Position numbers and translations under genes: made by a program. Shown piece after piece: positions 51,734-59,238 of a stretch of 64,000 bases of DNA. Under the pieces are notes generated by a model. It was not told the origin of the DNA, searched no databases, and worked only from the letters and a program-made list of their open reading frames with translations. How positions within the stretch are numbered: position 1 is the first letter of the stretch; each line of letters begins with the position of its first letter. This DNA is from Poriferisodalis sp965204125 (lineage in GTDB: Bacteria > Actinomycetota > Acidimicrobiia > Acidimicrobiales > Poriferisodalaceae), in the NCBI RefSeq assembly GCF_965204125.1, contig NZ_OZ241968.1:1426001-1490000 (forward strand), in the 5' to 3' direction.

Positions 51734-51988
51734 CTCGCCCGTGCTGTGCAAGAAAAGTCACTGCGAACGAGCAAGGGCACCGCGTTACGTTCCTGAGTCT
51801 GCACGTCGGGATCGGTTCGGGTTCTCCCGCGGGCGACCGAAACGTCGGCTTCGACCACGAGAATTCTCACCGGACGAAGTGGCGCATGACGCCATCCGCG
51901 CGTCGTTTCCGCAGTTGTGCGACCATCATGTTCAAATGACAAGGGTGAGATTTAAGGACCCTGTCGCAGACCCGCAGGAGGTTCGTCG
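51734..51988. other. 255-bp gap at the left edge of the accessory region
   Basis: No supported gene. AGGAGG at 51976-51981, seven bases before the GTG at 51989, is a clear ribosome binding site. I see no convincing promoter hexamers and no repeat. Base use is less GC-biased than to the left. Confidence 0.35.
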
Positions 51989-52306
51989 GTGCATAGCGAA
52001 ATGGAACTACTGCCGGACCCGATGATCCGGCCGCCAGATGAAGGTTCGCAGCGAGCCTCGATCTACGAGCGAGTCATGGCCGACGACCAATCGCGTCACG
52101 CCTACTTCAACACCACTCGTGGCGTGCTTGTCGGCAACCCGGAACATGAGGAGACCCAGCGACTGCGCAGAGATCTGAACGATCGGTTCGTACCACACCT
52201 GTTCTCTTCGGACCGGACACTGCCGCAGCCCGTCTTCTACTCGGATGGGATCGTTGGGATCGGCAGCAAGGAAATCACCGCTTGGGCCTGCCAACGGGTG
52301 AACTAG
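51989..52306 (+). CDS. hypothetical protein, first gene of unknown cassette
   Basis: 105 residues, soluble. Begins MHSEMELLPDPMIRPPDEG, ends GSKEITAWACQRVN. Mixed charged sequence with an ETQRLRRDLNDRFVPHL helix near the middle. I recognise no family. The strong AGGAGG ribosome site before its GTG supports expression. It precedes the 647-aa gene by 54 bp in the same orientation, so the two may act together. Confidence 0.5.
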   Translation: MHSEMELLPDPMIRPPDEGSQRASIYERVMADDQSRHAYFNTTRGVLVGNPEHEETQRLRRDLNDRFVPHLFSSDRTLPQPVFYSDGIVGIGSKEITAWACQRVN

Positions 52307-52341
52307 CAGGAAACGGTCCGCAACCGCGTCGCAGCGCAGTC

Positions 52342-52356
52342 ACTGGAGCCTCCAGT
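52342..52356 (+). promoter_or_regulatory. hairpin over the ribosome site of the 647-aa gene
   Basis: ACTGGA and TCCAGT form a perfect six-base stem with a three-base loop, covering the GGAG just upstream of the ATG at 52361. It could limit translation of that gene. Confidence 0.35.
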
Positions 52357-52360
52357 CCCT

Positions 52361-54304
52361 ATGGAGCGACCCGGAGTGGTCATCGTGTGCGCGGCGTCCG
52401 GATCGAGGCTCTCCGCGATCGCTCAGCAAATGCGCGATCCTCAGCACCCAGGTGCGGTACGAGATCTCGAATCGGAACTCTGTGAGTCCTATCGCGGGCA
52501 TCAGAGCCATGTCGAGTTAGGACTGCAGTCCGATGAGCTTCCGACGATGTGGCATGTCGTACGGCGACCGCGCGAAGAGCTCTATGAGGCCTGGAAGGAG
52601 TCCTTCGCGTCAAGCTTACGAGGGTGCGCGCGTGAGGCTGGCGCATCAGCTCGGTTGCTCGTCATGCATCTGAGTTGGTATCAACCCTCAACGAGCGAGT
52701 TCTTCTCGCCGGTTTCTGTGAGTCATGTTCAAGAAATCATCCAGAGCGAAGGCTGCGATGTCACCGGTGTCGTCATCCTGATCGACGATATCTACGACAT
52801 GCTGGCACGCTTGCAGGGTGACGACGACATCTACAGAGATAATGCGATCGATAGCAGAGCAGCTCGGCTGCGCGGACTTCACTACGGAGCCGACGAGACT
52901 GCATTGGCGAAGAAGCGCGCACGCCTGGAAGCGCTTGAGAGCGCGTTGATGCACTTGGTGTCGTGGCGTCAGCACGAGATTCTTCAAGCTGAATCCATCG
53001 CCCGCGAACTCGCCGCGGACTTCACGGTATTTGGCATCAAGCATTCGCGTGCCGCCTTTGAGCATCTGACGAAGCCAGTGGCCGTGCCGCGCACGTACCT
53101 TTCTCACAGAATCTCGGAAGTACGTCGCATGAACAAGGCGATGAACGATCTTCCGACCTCGTTAGGCGAGTGGAGCGCTGTCGTCGACGAGGTCAACAGA
53201 CTCCATATGGAGTTCGCACAGCACGGCCAGGTGCTGATCAATCCCACGGCGATCGATGAACTCCGATTCGCGGGCCCGGATGATGACGGCAGATTCAGCC
53301 CGTACTTGGCGAGGCGCTGGAACATTCCAGAACCTCACGCTGAACTCCTGTGGACCGCTCCTGACAGCGGCTATGAGCACACGAATCTGCTGGCTGACGG
53401 TATCGAAGTGCCGGATGTCACGGCTTCGTCGGTAGCCCGTGCGCTCTCAGGCCGCGTTTACTTCGATGTCGCCTTTCGAGACCATGTCATTGTCGAGCAC
53501 ACTGCTGGCTTGTGCGTCTACCGCCCCTTTTTTCAGGACGAGCAGCTTCATGAATCCGGCCCGAAGAGTGGTGAGCCGCGGGGCGCCAACTGGTCAGGAG
53601 GCGTCAAGCCCGAGATCACGCATTGGTACCGGAAGGGGGCGAGTGGGAGCGGTCCACGACGTCGCCTTGCATTCGTGCACACGAGAGCGGAGGTTCGTTC
53701 GCGCATTGCGTGGATCTGCGATGAGGGCGCAGGCGATGTGGCAGAAGTGGTCTTGAACCACTTGCCTGATTTGCTTGCCGACCGCGGTATCGACACGGGC
53801 AAGGCAGAAACGCTGTGCATGCGCATTCGAGTTGCCCGCGCCAGCGTTGCCGAAGGCTCGCATCTTGAACAGGATCCCGTGAGCACGTCCGTTCAGCTCG
53901 ACGAGGTGCTGGTAGATGACACCGGCGATTACGACCACCTGATTCATGCACTCGAAACCGCTTACCAGTTGGCGATGCACGATTCATTCACGATGTTGCC
54001 GCGGCCGTCAATGGACGAGCACGGCGAGACGATCTTCGACGTCTTGATGCTGCTGGGCCATGAGAGACCTGAGGGTGACCGGCTCCTCGAAGATCTCCCG
54101 GATGTCGCACTGACGCTATGCAAGTTCTTCCGAGGCGACTACAGCACAACGGACTTGGTGGAGAGTCACAAGCCGTTCTGGCGTGTCCACGGCGAACAGT
54201 TCGAGCAGGTCGCAGGCATGGATCCCATCGAGTTCTGCTGCCAGCTGCTCAAGTTGCCCTATGACTATCTGAAGGAGAAGTCGCAATACCTGAAGGAGAG
54301 GTAG
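52361..54304 (+). CDS. large unrecognised protein, possibly nucleotide-kinase-like plus deoxyribosyltransferase-like
   Basis: 647 residues, no membrane segment. The start VVIVCAASGSRLSAIAQQM looks like a P-loop strand-loop-helix whose Lys-Ser/Thr are replaced, and VVILIDDIYDMLARL near 140-155 resembles the acidic strand of such folds. In the middle, TYLSHRISEVRR near 245-257 and, about 45 residues on, VLINPTAIDELRF resemble the pieces of nucleoside 2-deoxyribosyltransferase-like folds. A later segment has VYFDVAFRDHVIVEHTAGLCVYRPF. These similarities are pattern-level only. Less GC-rich than its neighbours, so probably acquired. Function unknown. Confidence 0.6.
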   Translation: MERPGVVIVCAASGSRLSAIAQQMRDPQHPGAVRDLESELCESYRGHQSHVELGLQSDELPTMWHVVRRPREELYEAWKESFASSLRGCAREAGASARLLVMHLSWYQPSTSEFFSPVSVSHVQEIIQSEGCDVTGVVILIDDIYDMLARLQGDDDIYRDNAIDSRAARLRGLHYGADETALAKKRARLEALESALMHLVSWRQHEILQAESIARELAADFTVFGIKHSRAAFEHLTKPVAVPRTYLSHRISEVRRMNKAMNDLPTSLGEWSAVVDEVNRLHMEFAQHGQVLINPTAIDELRFAGPDDDGRFSPYLARRWNIPEPHAELLWTAPDSGYEHTNLLADGIEVPDVTASSVARALSGRVYFDVAFRDHVIVEHTAGLCVYRPFFQDEQLHESGPKSGEPRGANWSGGVKPEITHWYRKGASGSGPRRRLAFVHTRAEVRSRIAWICDEGAGDVAEVVLNHLPDLLADRGIDTGKAETLCMRIRVARASVAEGSHLEQDPVSTSVQLDEVLVDDTGDYDHLIHALETAYQLAMHDSFTMLPRPSMDEHGETIFDVLMLLGHERPEGDRLLEDLPDVALTLCKFFRGDYSTTDLVESHKPFWRVHGEQFEQVAGMDPIEFCCQLLKLPYDYLKEKSQYLKER

Positions 54305-54479
54305 GACCGGGGAGTACGCCATAGGCATCCGCCCAGCGGCGGTGCCACTAGCGCGTGCTGCTGAAGCACCGACGCGTCAACGTGCTGATGCGCCCGAGAC
54401 TCGTTCCACTGAGACAACTCAGTCCTAGCCGTGCCCCCGGGCGGTGCCGGCCAGCGGCACCGTGCGCCGGGCGCCGGCG
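54305..54479. other. gap before the 215-bp duplication
   Basis: No coding sequence that I can support. It includes, at 54441-54463, the leftmost part of the glutamate-synthase-like remnant described separately. Confidence 0.4.
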
Positions 54480-54560
54480 TACCATCGCCGCGGCTTCCAC
54501 CGTGACGGCGGCCGGGTCTGCGGGTTCCAGATTCGGCACGTGCGACTTGCCGTTCGACCG
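54441..54560 (-). pseudogene. decayed 3' end of a GltB-like gene
   Basis: Read on the minus strand, NGKSHVPNLEPADPAAVTVE continues into AAAMV and matches the last 40 residues of the intact gene at 57137 (NGKSHVLNLEPEDLAALTVE). The following TVPLAGTA, matching KVPLAGTN, lies in a different frame about 16 bases further on, so the copy is frameshifted. Only the gene end is present. A 19-base stretch around GGTGCCGGCCAGCGGCACC is identical in both places. Orientation is the same as the intact gene. Confidence 0.75.
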
Positions 54561-54908
54561 CGGCGATCTTCTTCACTTCGCGGCAGTGGGCAGCTCGCCG
54601 CCGCGGCGCCCACACGGAGCAAGTTCGTCTTGGTTGAGTCCAGTTCGTGTGGGTTTTCTTGATCGGTGTCCTGTGCCGAGTGACCTAGGTGCGTTACCAT
54701 CGCCGCGGCTTCCACCGTGACGGCGGCCGGGTCTGCGGGTTCCAGATTCGGCACGTGCGACTTGCCGTTCGACCGCGGCGATCTTCTTCACTTCGCGGCA
54801 GTGGGCAGCTCGCCGCCGCGGCGCCCACACGGAGCAAGTTCGTCTTGGTTGAGTCCAGTTCGTGTGGGTTTTCTTGATCGGTGTCCTGTGCCGAGTGACC
54901 TAGGTGCG
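54480..54908 (+). repeat. 215-bp tandem duplication
   Basis: Two copies of a 214-base segment, 54480-54693 and 54695-54908, with a period of 215 and no difference that I can see on reading. Each copy carries the middle of the GltB-like remnant plus about 130 bases of other sequence. The right-hand copy ends in the last codons of the HTH gene at 54900. Identity implies a recent event. Confidence 0.9.
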
Positions 54909-55103
54909 ATGTTGTTGCCAAACCTTGATCTCGTTGCGAAGCCACATCTTGCATCGGCCGCGTCCGAGATCGACGACCGGTCTAGGCATGTCCGGGTACC
55001 GGCGCTGATACAGCGACACAGTGTTCGGCTGCGCGAGGCCCAGTAGATCGGCGACCCCTCGCGCGTCGATGAGTTCGGCAAGATCGACGACACGGTTCGC
55101 CAT
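54900..55103 (-). CDS. small helix-turn-helix protein
   Basis: 67 residues: VDLAELIDARGVADLLGLAQPNTVSLYQRRYPDMPRP and then MWLRNEIKVWQQHR. The layout (helix, ADLLGL turn, PNTVSLYQRR recognition helix, then a Pro-rich strand and a final W.R.EI..W helix) is that of excisionase/AlpA/MerR-like DNA-binding proteins. Its stop lies inside the right-hand copy of the 215-bp repeat. Divergent from the restriction-modification genes, and a candidate regulator of them or of a lost mobile element. Confidence 0.65.
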   Translation of the reverse strand: MANRVVDLAELIDARGVADLLGLAQPNTVSLYQRRYPDMPRPVVDLGRGRCKMWLRNEIKVWQQHRT

Positions 55104-55122
55104 CGCCGCGAGCCTATAAGTG

Positions 55123-55152
55123 TTGACATGCTTGCGGTGACGATGCTAGCCT
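55123..55152 (+). promoter_or_regulatory. candidate promoter of the restriction-modification genes
   Basis: TTGACA (55123-55128), 18 bases, TAGCCT (55147-55152). The -35 is a perfect consensus hexamer. It faces the small leader ORF and the methyltransferase gene. Confidence 0.5.
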
Positions 55153-55155
55153 ATG

Positions 55156-55169
55156 CTTGTATACACAAG
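55156..55169 (+). promoter_or_regulatory. palindromic operator candidate
   Basis: CTTGT-ATAC-ACAAG, with the core TGTATACA (55158-55165) a perfect eight-base palindrome. It sits just after the -10 hexamer, where a repressor would block transcription. The HTH protein encoded next door is a candidate ligand. Confidence 0.45.
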
Positions 55170-55240
55170 ATGGCTTAAGCGGCCCCAGCGGTGCGCCAAC
55201 ACCCTGGGGCCTGGCCCGAACCTGGAATGGAGGTTCCGAC

Positions 55241-55480
55241 ATGCACCAGCCTAGGCGTCCACGCTCCCTTGGTATCCGGCTACTTGAGACTCGTAGCAGG
55301 GCTCTTGGCCCACGAACAGTTATGGCCGTTCGGTCTCCACCCGGGCCGTTCGGCCTCCACCCGAGGGTCACACCGAACCGCAACGCAGCCAGTTTCCGGT
55401 CGGAGGTGTCCGCCTCTTGTCACACCCGCGGGTTACCTTCAGTAACGACACCGATGAGGGAAGGGGAAGCCAGCCGATGA
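55241..55480 (+). CDS. 79-residue leader ORF coupled to the methyltransferase gene
   Basis: ATG at 55241 has GGAGG seven bases upstream, and the TGA at 55478-55480 overlaps the methyltransferase ATG (ATGA). The peptide (MHQPRRPRSLGIRLLETRSR at its start) is basic and matches no family that I know. It includes a 20-bp tandem repeat. The ribosome site and overlap support translation, but it may be a coupling leader rather than a functional protein. Confidence 0.4.
   Translation: MHQPRRPRSLGIRLLETRSRALGPRTVMAVRSPPGPFGLHPRVTPNRNAASFRSEVSASCHTRGLPSVTTPMREGEASR
55324..55363 (+). repeat. 20-bp tandem repeat in the leader ORF
   Basis: Two units, 55324-55343 and 55344-55363, differ at one base (GGCCGTTCGG then TCTCCACCCG or CCTCCACCCG). 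The 20-base period shifts the reading frame between units. Confidence 0.75.
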
Positions 55481-56322
55481 CAGATGCAAGCGCCGTTCGC
55501 TCCGCCCTCGGTGAGCCCTACTACGAGACGGACGGGATCTTGTTGTATCAGGGCGACTGCATAGATCTTCTTGCCGCGCTGCCTGACGAGAGCATTGACC
55601 TGACGGTGACGTCGCCGCCCTACAACATCGGGAAGGAGTACGAGCGGCCTCTCGCACTGGAGGACTATCTCGAATGGTGCGGCAAGTGGATGGCCGAGGT
55701 TTATTCGGTCACGCGAACGACAGGCGCGTTTTGGCTGAACCTCGGATACGTGCCGGTGGAGGGCCGAGGCAAGGCGGTCCCCCTCCCTTACTTGCTCTGG
55801 AATGCCTCCCCGTTCTTCTTCCTCCAAGAGGTCGTTTGGCACTATGGCGCCGGTGTCTCTGCACGCCGATCATTGTCGCCTCGAAACGAGAAGTTTCTCT
55901 GGTACGTAAAAGACCCCTCAAATTACACGTTCAATCTGGATGCCATCCGCGATCCCAATGTGAAGTATCCCAATCAGAAGAAGAACGGGAAGCTCAAGTG
56001 CAATCCTCTCGGGAAGAACCCAACCGATGTGTGGTCCATTCCCAAGGTCACTTCTGGACGTAACCGCAGTAGCACGGAGCGGACACCGCACCCGGCACAG
56101 TTTCCCGAGGCAGTCATCGAGCGCGTCGTGAAGGGTTCTAGCAATCCTGGCGACCTAATTCTTGATCCCTTCGTTGGTAGTGGCACTCTGACGCTCGTGG
56201 CCCATCGCCTAGATCGGTTAGCGGTGGGCTTTGATGTTCGGAGTGATTATCTGGACATCGCGGTGTCGCGCATCGAGCAGTCACAATCCGCCGGAACCAA
56301 GCTCTCGCTGGAGTTGTTCTAG
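55477..56322 (+). CDS. type II DNA methyltransferase, beta class
   Basis: 281 residues. TSPPYN at 45-50 is the catalytic motif and DPFVGSGTLTLVAHRL near 230-245 is the SAM-binding motif; this order defines the beta class of amino-methyltransferases. SPPY is usual for N4-cytosine enzymes, though some N6-adenine enzymes share it. Paired with a ScaI-family nuclease, which fits N4-cytosine methylation (inference). ATG at 55477 is preferred over an open frame starting at 55417. Its TAG shares CTAG with the nuclease stop. Confidence 0.9.
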   Translation: MTDASAVRSALGEPYYETDGILLYQGDCIDLLAALPDESIDLTVTSPPYNIGKEYERPLALEDYLEWCGKWMAEVYSVTRTTGAFWLNLGYVPVEGRGKAVPLPYLLWNASPFFFLQEVVWHYGAGVSARRSLSPRNEKFLWYVKDPSNYTFNLDAIRDPNVKYPNQKKNGKLKCNPLGKNPTDVWSIPKVTSGRNRSSTERTPHPAQFPEAVIERVVKGSSNPGDLILDPFVGSGTLTLVAHRLDRLAVGFDVRSDYLDIAVSRIEQSQSAGTKLSLELF

Positions 56323-56990
56323 ATACTCCGACGTTCTTCGTAGACGGTGAGAAGCTGCAAGTTCTCGACGATGGGTGGGAGGGATGCCTGCTGGCCTGAT
56401 GCCTCCTCTTGCGAGTGCCAGTCGGAGTGATCGAGCCAACCAAAACGGATGAGCCGGATACTGGGCAGGCCGTCAGCATCATCCCACCGCTCGAAGTTCA
56501 CCGCGAGGTAGTAGCCAGATTTGTCTTTTTTGACGCGCGTGTGGTTCTGCTGTCCGTAACTGCGATTTGCAAAAATTTGGTTTGAACTCGAACTCGTCTT
56601 CAGTTCAACTGACATCGAGTCGTTAGTCACGTAGACGAGGTCCTTCTCGTCGGCACTCGCATCTCGACGCCACAATCCAGGGAAGCGGTGCTCGAACTCG
56701 AGCGGCACTAGTTCGTGGAGTAGGAACCCGAGTATCTGCGGTCTCGGAAAGATGTGTGTACCGATTCTGAACCCACTGCCGAGAGAGGATTGAAAAATCG
56801 AGGCCCACGAGCTGAGCACGACAGCGACTAAGTCATCGAGGTTCGCCGGATGATGTTCAATCAACTCCAGAGTCTTCGCAGCCCACGCGTTCTGATCAAG
56901 CCCGAAGTAGGGGGAGGCACGTGGCTTCGTACGGGGTTGGCGCGACTGCCTGGTAACTCTCCGTTGGCCCGGCTGTGGTTGCGACTCCAA
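56319..56990 (-). CDS. ScaI-family type II restriction endonuclease
   Basis: 223 residues. HIFPRPQILGFLLHELVPLE near 79-98, then a PD-(D/E)xK-like site D117 (KDLVY), E129 and K131 (VELKTSS), then GYYLAVNFERWDD and IRFGWLDHSDW. I recognise this as the pattern of the ScaI restriction family. ScaI itself cuts AGTACT; whether this enzyme has the same site is not known. TTG start at 56990 is supported by GGAGG five bases upstream. Convergent with the methyltransferase, overlapping by four bases (CTAG). Confidence 0.8.
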   Translation of the reverse strand: MESQPQPGQRRVTRQSRQPRTKPRASPYFGLDQNAWAAKTLELIEHHPANLDDLVAVVLSSWASIFQSSLGSGFRIGTHIFPRPQILGFLLHELVPLEFEHRFPGLWRRDASADEKDLVYVTNDSMSVELKTSSSSNQIFANRSYGQQNHTRVKKDKSGYYLAVNFERWDDADGLPSIRLIRFGWLDHSDWHSQEEASGQQASLPPIVENLQLLTVYEERRSI

Positions 56991-57136
56991 TCTGACCTCC
57001 TAAGGGTTCGCTTCAGCGGGCTCCGATCAGGTACGCAGTCCAGCTTCGCCCGATGCGCCGAGAGCGTAGAGAAAACCGGCTGCTTGAGCACGGCCCAAGG
57101 CCCGGACCTTGAAACCTGGCAGGGGCGGTCGAAGGA

Positions 57137-58510
57137 TCAGTCTGCGCCGGGCACCCAGTTGGTGCCGGCCAGCGGCACCTTGGCCATGGCCGCGGCCTCG
57201 ACCGTGAGCGCGGCCAAGTCTTCGGGTTCGAGGTTCAGCACATGCGACTTGCCGTTGGCGCGGGCCAGGATCTGGGTCTCGATGGTGAGCACCTGCAGGT
57301 AGTTGGCCAGGCGCCGGCCCGCCAGCTCGGGGTCGAGCCGCGCTGACAGCTCAGGGTCTTGCGTGGTGATGCCGGCGGGATCGGTGCCGGCTTGAAAGTC
57401 CTCCCAGAAGCCGGCCGAGGTGCCCAGCTCGCGGTACTCGGCCTCATACGCGGGGTCGTTGTCGCCGATGGCGATCAACGCGGCGGTGCCGATCGAGGCC
57501 GCGTCGGCGCCGAGGGCCAGCGCTTTGGCCACGTCCGCTCCAGAGCGGATGCCGCCTGCGGCGATCAGCTTCACCTCGCGGCGGTGCACGCCGAGTTCCC
57601 GCAGCGCCCGCACCGCTTCGGGAATCGCCGCGATCGTCGGGATGCCGACGTGCTCGATGAACACGTCCTGGGTGGCTGCGGTGCCGCCCTGCATGCCGTC
57701 CACCACCACGGCGTCGGCGCCGGCCTTCACCGCCAGCGCGGTGTCGTAGTACGGGCGGGCAGCGCCCACCTTCACATAGATCGGCACCCGCCAGTCGGTG
57801 ACCTCGCGCAGCTCGCCGATCTTGATCTCGAGGTCGTCGGGGCCGGTCCAGTCAGGGTGGCGGCACGCCGAGCGCTGGTCGATGCCGGTGGGCAGCGTGC
57901 GCATCTCGGCCACGCGCTCGGTGATCTTCTGGCCCAGCAACATCCCGCCGCCGCCGGGCTTGGCACCCTGGCCCACGACCACCTCGATGGCGTCGGCCAT
58001 CCGCAGATGGTCGGGGTTCATGCCGTAGCGCGACGGCAGGTACTGGTACACCAGCACCGACGAGTGCTCGCGTTCCTCCATCGTCATGCCGCCGTCGCCG
58101 GTGGTGGTCGACGTGCCGGCGGCCGATGCCCCCCGGCCGAGCGCTTCCTTGGCTTGCGCCGACAGCGAGCCGAAGCTCATCCCGGCGATGGTCACCGGGA
58201 TCTGCAGGCGCACTGGCCGGGAAGCGCGATCCTCGCCGATCACGACATCGGTGCCGCACGCCTCTCGATATCCCTCCAGGGGATAGCGCGACATGGACGC
58301 GCCGAGGAACACCAGGTCGTCGAGCGTGGGCATCCGGCGCTTGGCGCCCCAGCCGCGGATGCGGTAGATGCCGGTGTTGGCGGCCCGGCGGATCTCGGCG
58401 ATCACGTTGCGGTCGAACGTGTAGGACTCGCGCAGGTGCCAGTTGTGCGGGTCGTCGGCGGCGAGCGGGTCGAGGTCGCCTGCGGGCCTCCCGTTCGGTG
58501 TCGCGCTCAT
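57137..58510 (-). CDS. glxD: FMN-binding glutamate synthase family protein (GltB2/GlxD-like)
   Basis: 457 residues. VTIAGMSFGSLSAQAKEALG near 107-126, TTTGDGGM, QGAKPGGGGMLLG and VVVDGMQGGTAATQDVF are the TIM-barrel FMN and glutamate-site motifs of the glutamate synthase catalytic domain. Only a few cysteines are present, and the iron-sulfur motif of full-length glutamate synthase is not seen. Third gene of the minus-strand set, with ATGA overlap at its start. Its 3' end recurs as a decayed copy at 54441. It may make glutamate or, with its neighbours, N-methylglutamate. Confidence 0.88.
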   Translation of the reverse strand: MSATPNGRPAGDLDPLAADDPHNWHLRESYTFDRNVIAEIRRAANTGIYRIRGWGAKRRMPTLDDLVFLGASMSRYPLEGYREACGTDVVIGEDRASRPVRLQIPVTIAGMSFGSLSAQAKEALGRGASAAGTSTTTGDGGMTMEEREHSSVLVYQYLPSRYGMNPDHLRMADAIEVVVGQGAKPGGGGMLLGQKITERVAEMRTLPTGIDQRSACRHPDWTGPDDLEIKIGELREVTDWRVPIYVKVGAARPYYDTALAVKAGADAVVVDGMQGGTAATQDVFIEHVGIPTIAAIPEAVRALRELGVHRREVKLIAAGGIRSGADVAKALALGADAASIGTAALIAIGDNDPAYEAEYRELGTSAGFWEDFQAGTDPAGITTQDPELSARLDPELAGRRLANYLQVLTIETQILARANGKSHVLNLEPEDLAALTVEAAAMAKVPLAGTNWVPGAD

Positions 58511-59238
58511 CGACCGTCACCGCCTGCGGCTTGCGCCGCTGCCTGCGCGGCGTCCACGTCGTCGATCGTGAAGTTGTAGAGGCGGCGGGCCGAGCCGTAC
58601 CGGCGGAATTCGCCGGGGTCGGCCCCATGTGCCGCTTCGCCGGCGGCGGCCAGCAGACCCGCCACGATCTCGACGTGCTCGGGACGCATCTCCTTGCGGA
58701 CGCAGTCGGCTCCGAGCGACTCCACCTCGCCCCGCACGAAGATCTGCGCCTCGTAGATCGAGTCGCCCAGGTCGGCCGCGGCGTCGCCGCAGACCACCAG
58801 GTTCCCCGCCTGGGCCATGAACGCGCTCATGTGGCCCACGTTGCCGCCGACCACGATGTCGACGCCCTTCATCGAGATGCCGCAGCGGGCACCCGCGTTG
58901 CCGCCCACCACCAGCAGGCCGCCGCAGCCCGTGGCGCCCGCCGACATGGTGGCGTTGCCGGTGATGCGCACCTCGCCCGACATGATGTTCTCGGCCAGTC
59001 CGGTGCTGGCGTTGCCCTCGATCAGCACCCGTCCCCGCTGGTGCATCCCGGCGCCGTAGTAGCCCACCGAACCCCGCACCACCACATCGATGTCGGCGGT
59101 GATGCCGCAGGCCACTGCGTGGGCGCCGCGGGGATTGATGACTTCGAACGACTCGCCGGCGGCGGCTTCGTGCAGTGCCTGGTTGAGCTTGCGCCGGGCC
59201 GATTCGGCGAGGTCGAACGTCCGCACTGCCGTGCTCAC
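58507..59238 (-). CDS. glxC: GXGXG-domain glutamate synthase subunit (GlxC-like)
   Basis: 243 residues made almost entirely of the parallel beta-helix of the glutamate synthase GXGXG domain: GITADIDVVVRGSVGYYGAG, GRVLIEGNASTGLAENIMSG, VVGGNAGARCGISMKG and VVGGNVGHMSAFMAQAGNLV. It has a structural role, bridging glutaminase and FMN subunits. The GTG at 59238 overlaps the upstream stop (GTGA). Confidence 0.9.
   Translation of the reverse strand: MSTAVRTFDLAESARRKLNQALHEAAAGESFEVINPRGAHAVACGITADIDVVVRGSVGYYGAGMHQRGRVLIEGNASTGLAENIMSGEVRITGNATMSAGATGCGGLLVVGGNAGARCGISMKGVDIVVGGNVGHMSAFMAQAGNLVVCGDAAADLGDSIYEAQIFVRGEVESLGADCVRKEMRPEHVEIVAGLLAAAGEAAHGADPGEFRRYGSARRLYNFTIDDVDAAQAAAQAAGGDGR

Noticed and set aside
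51741..52025. 94-codon frame before the unknown cassette
   Set aside because: No ribosome site, and it overlaps the start of the better supported 105-aa gene in another frame.
54444..54877. Repeated 62-122 codon frames within the 215-bp duplication
   Set aside because: They arise from the duplicated sequence and lie opposite the decayed GltB-like remnant; no ribosome site and no family match.
54480..54908. The 215-bp repeat as a CRISPR array
   Set aside because: Only two long units with no spacers between them and no cas genes in the window.
56850..57302. 150-codon plus-strand frame between the nuclease and glxD
   Set aside because: It overlaps the ends of two minus-strand genes and shows no family features.
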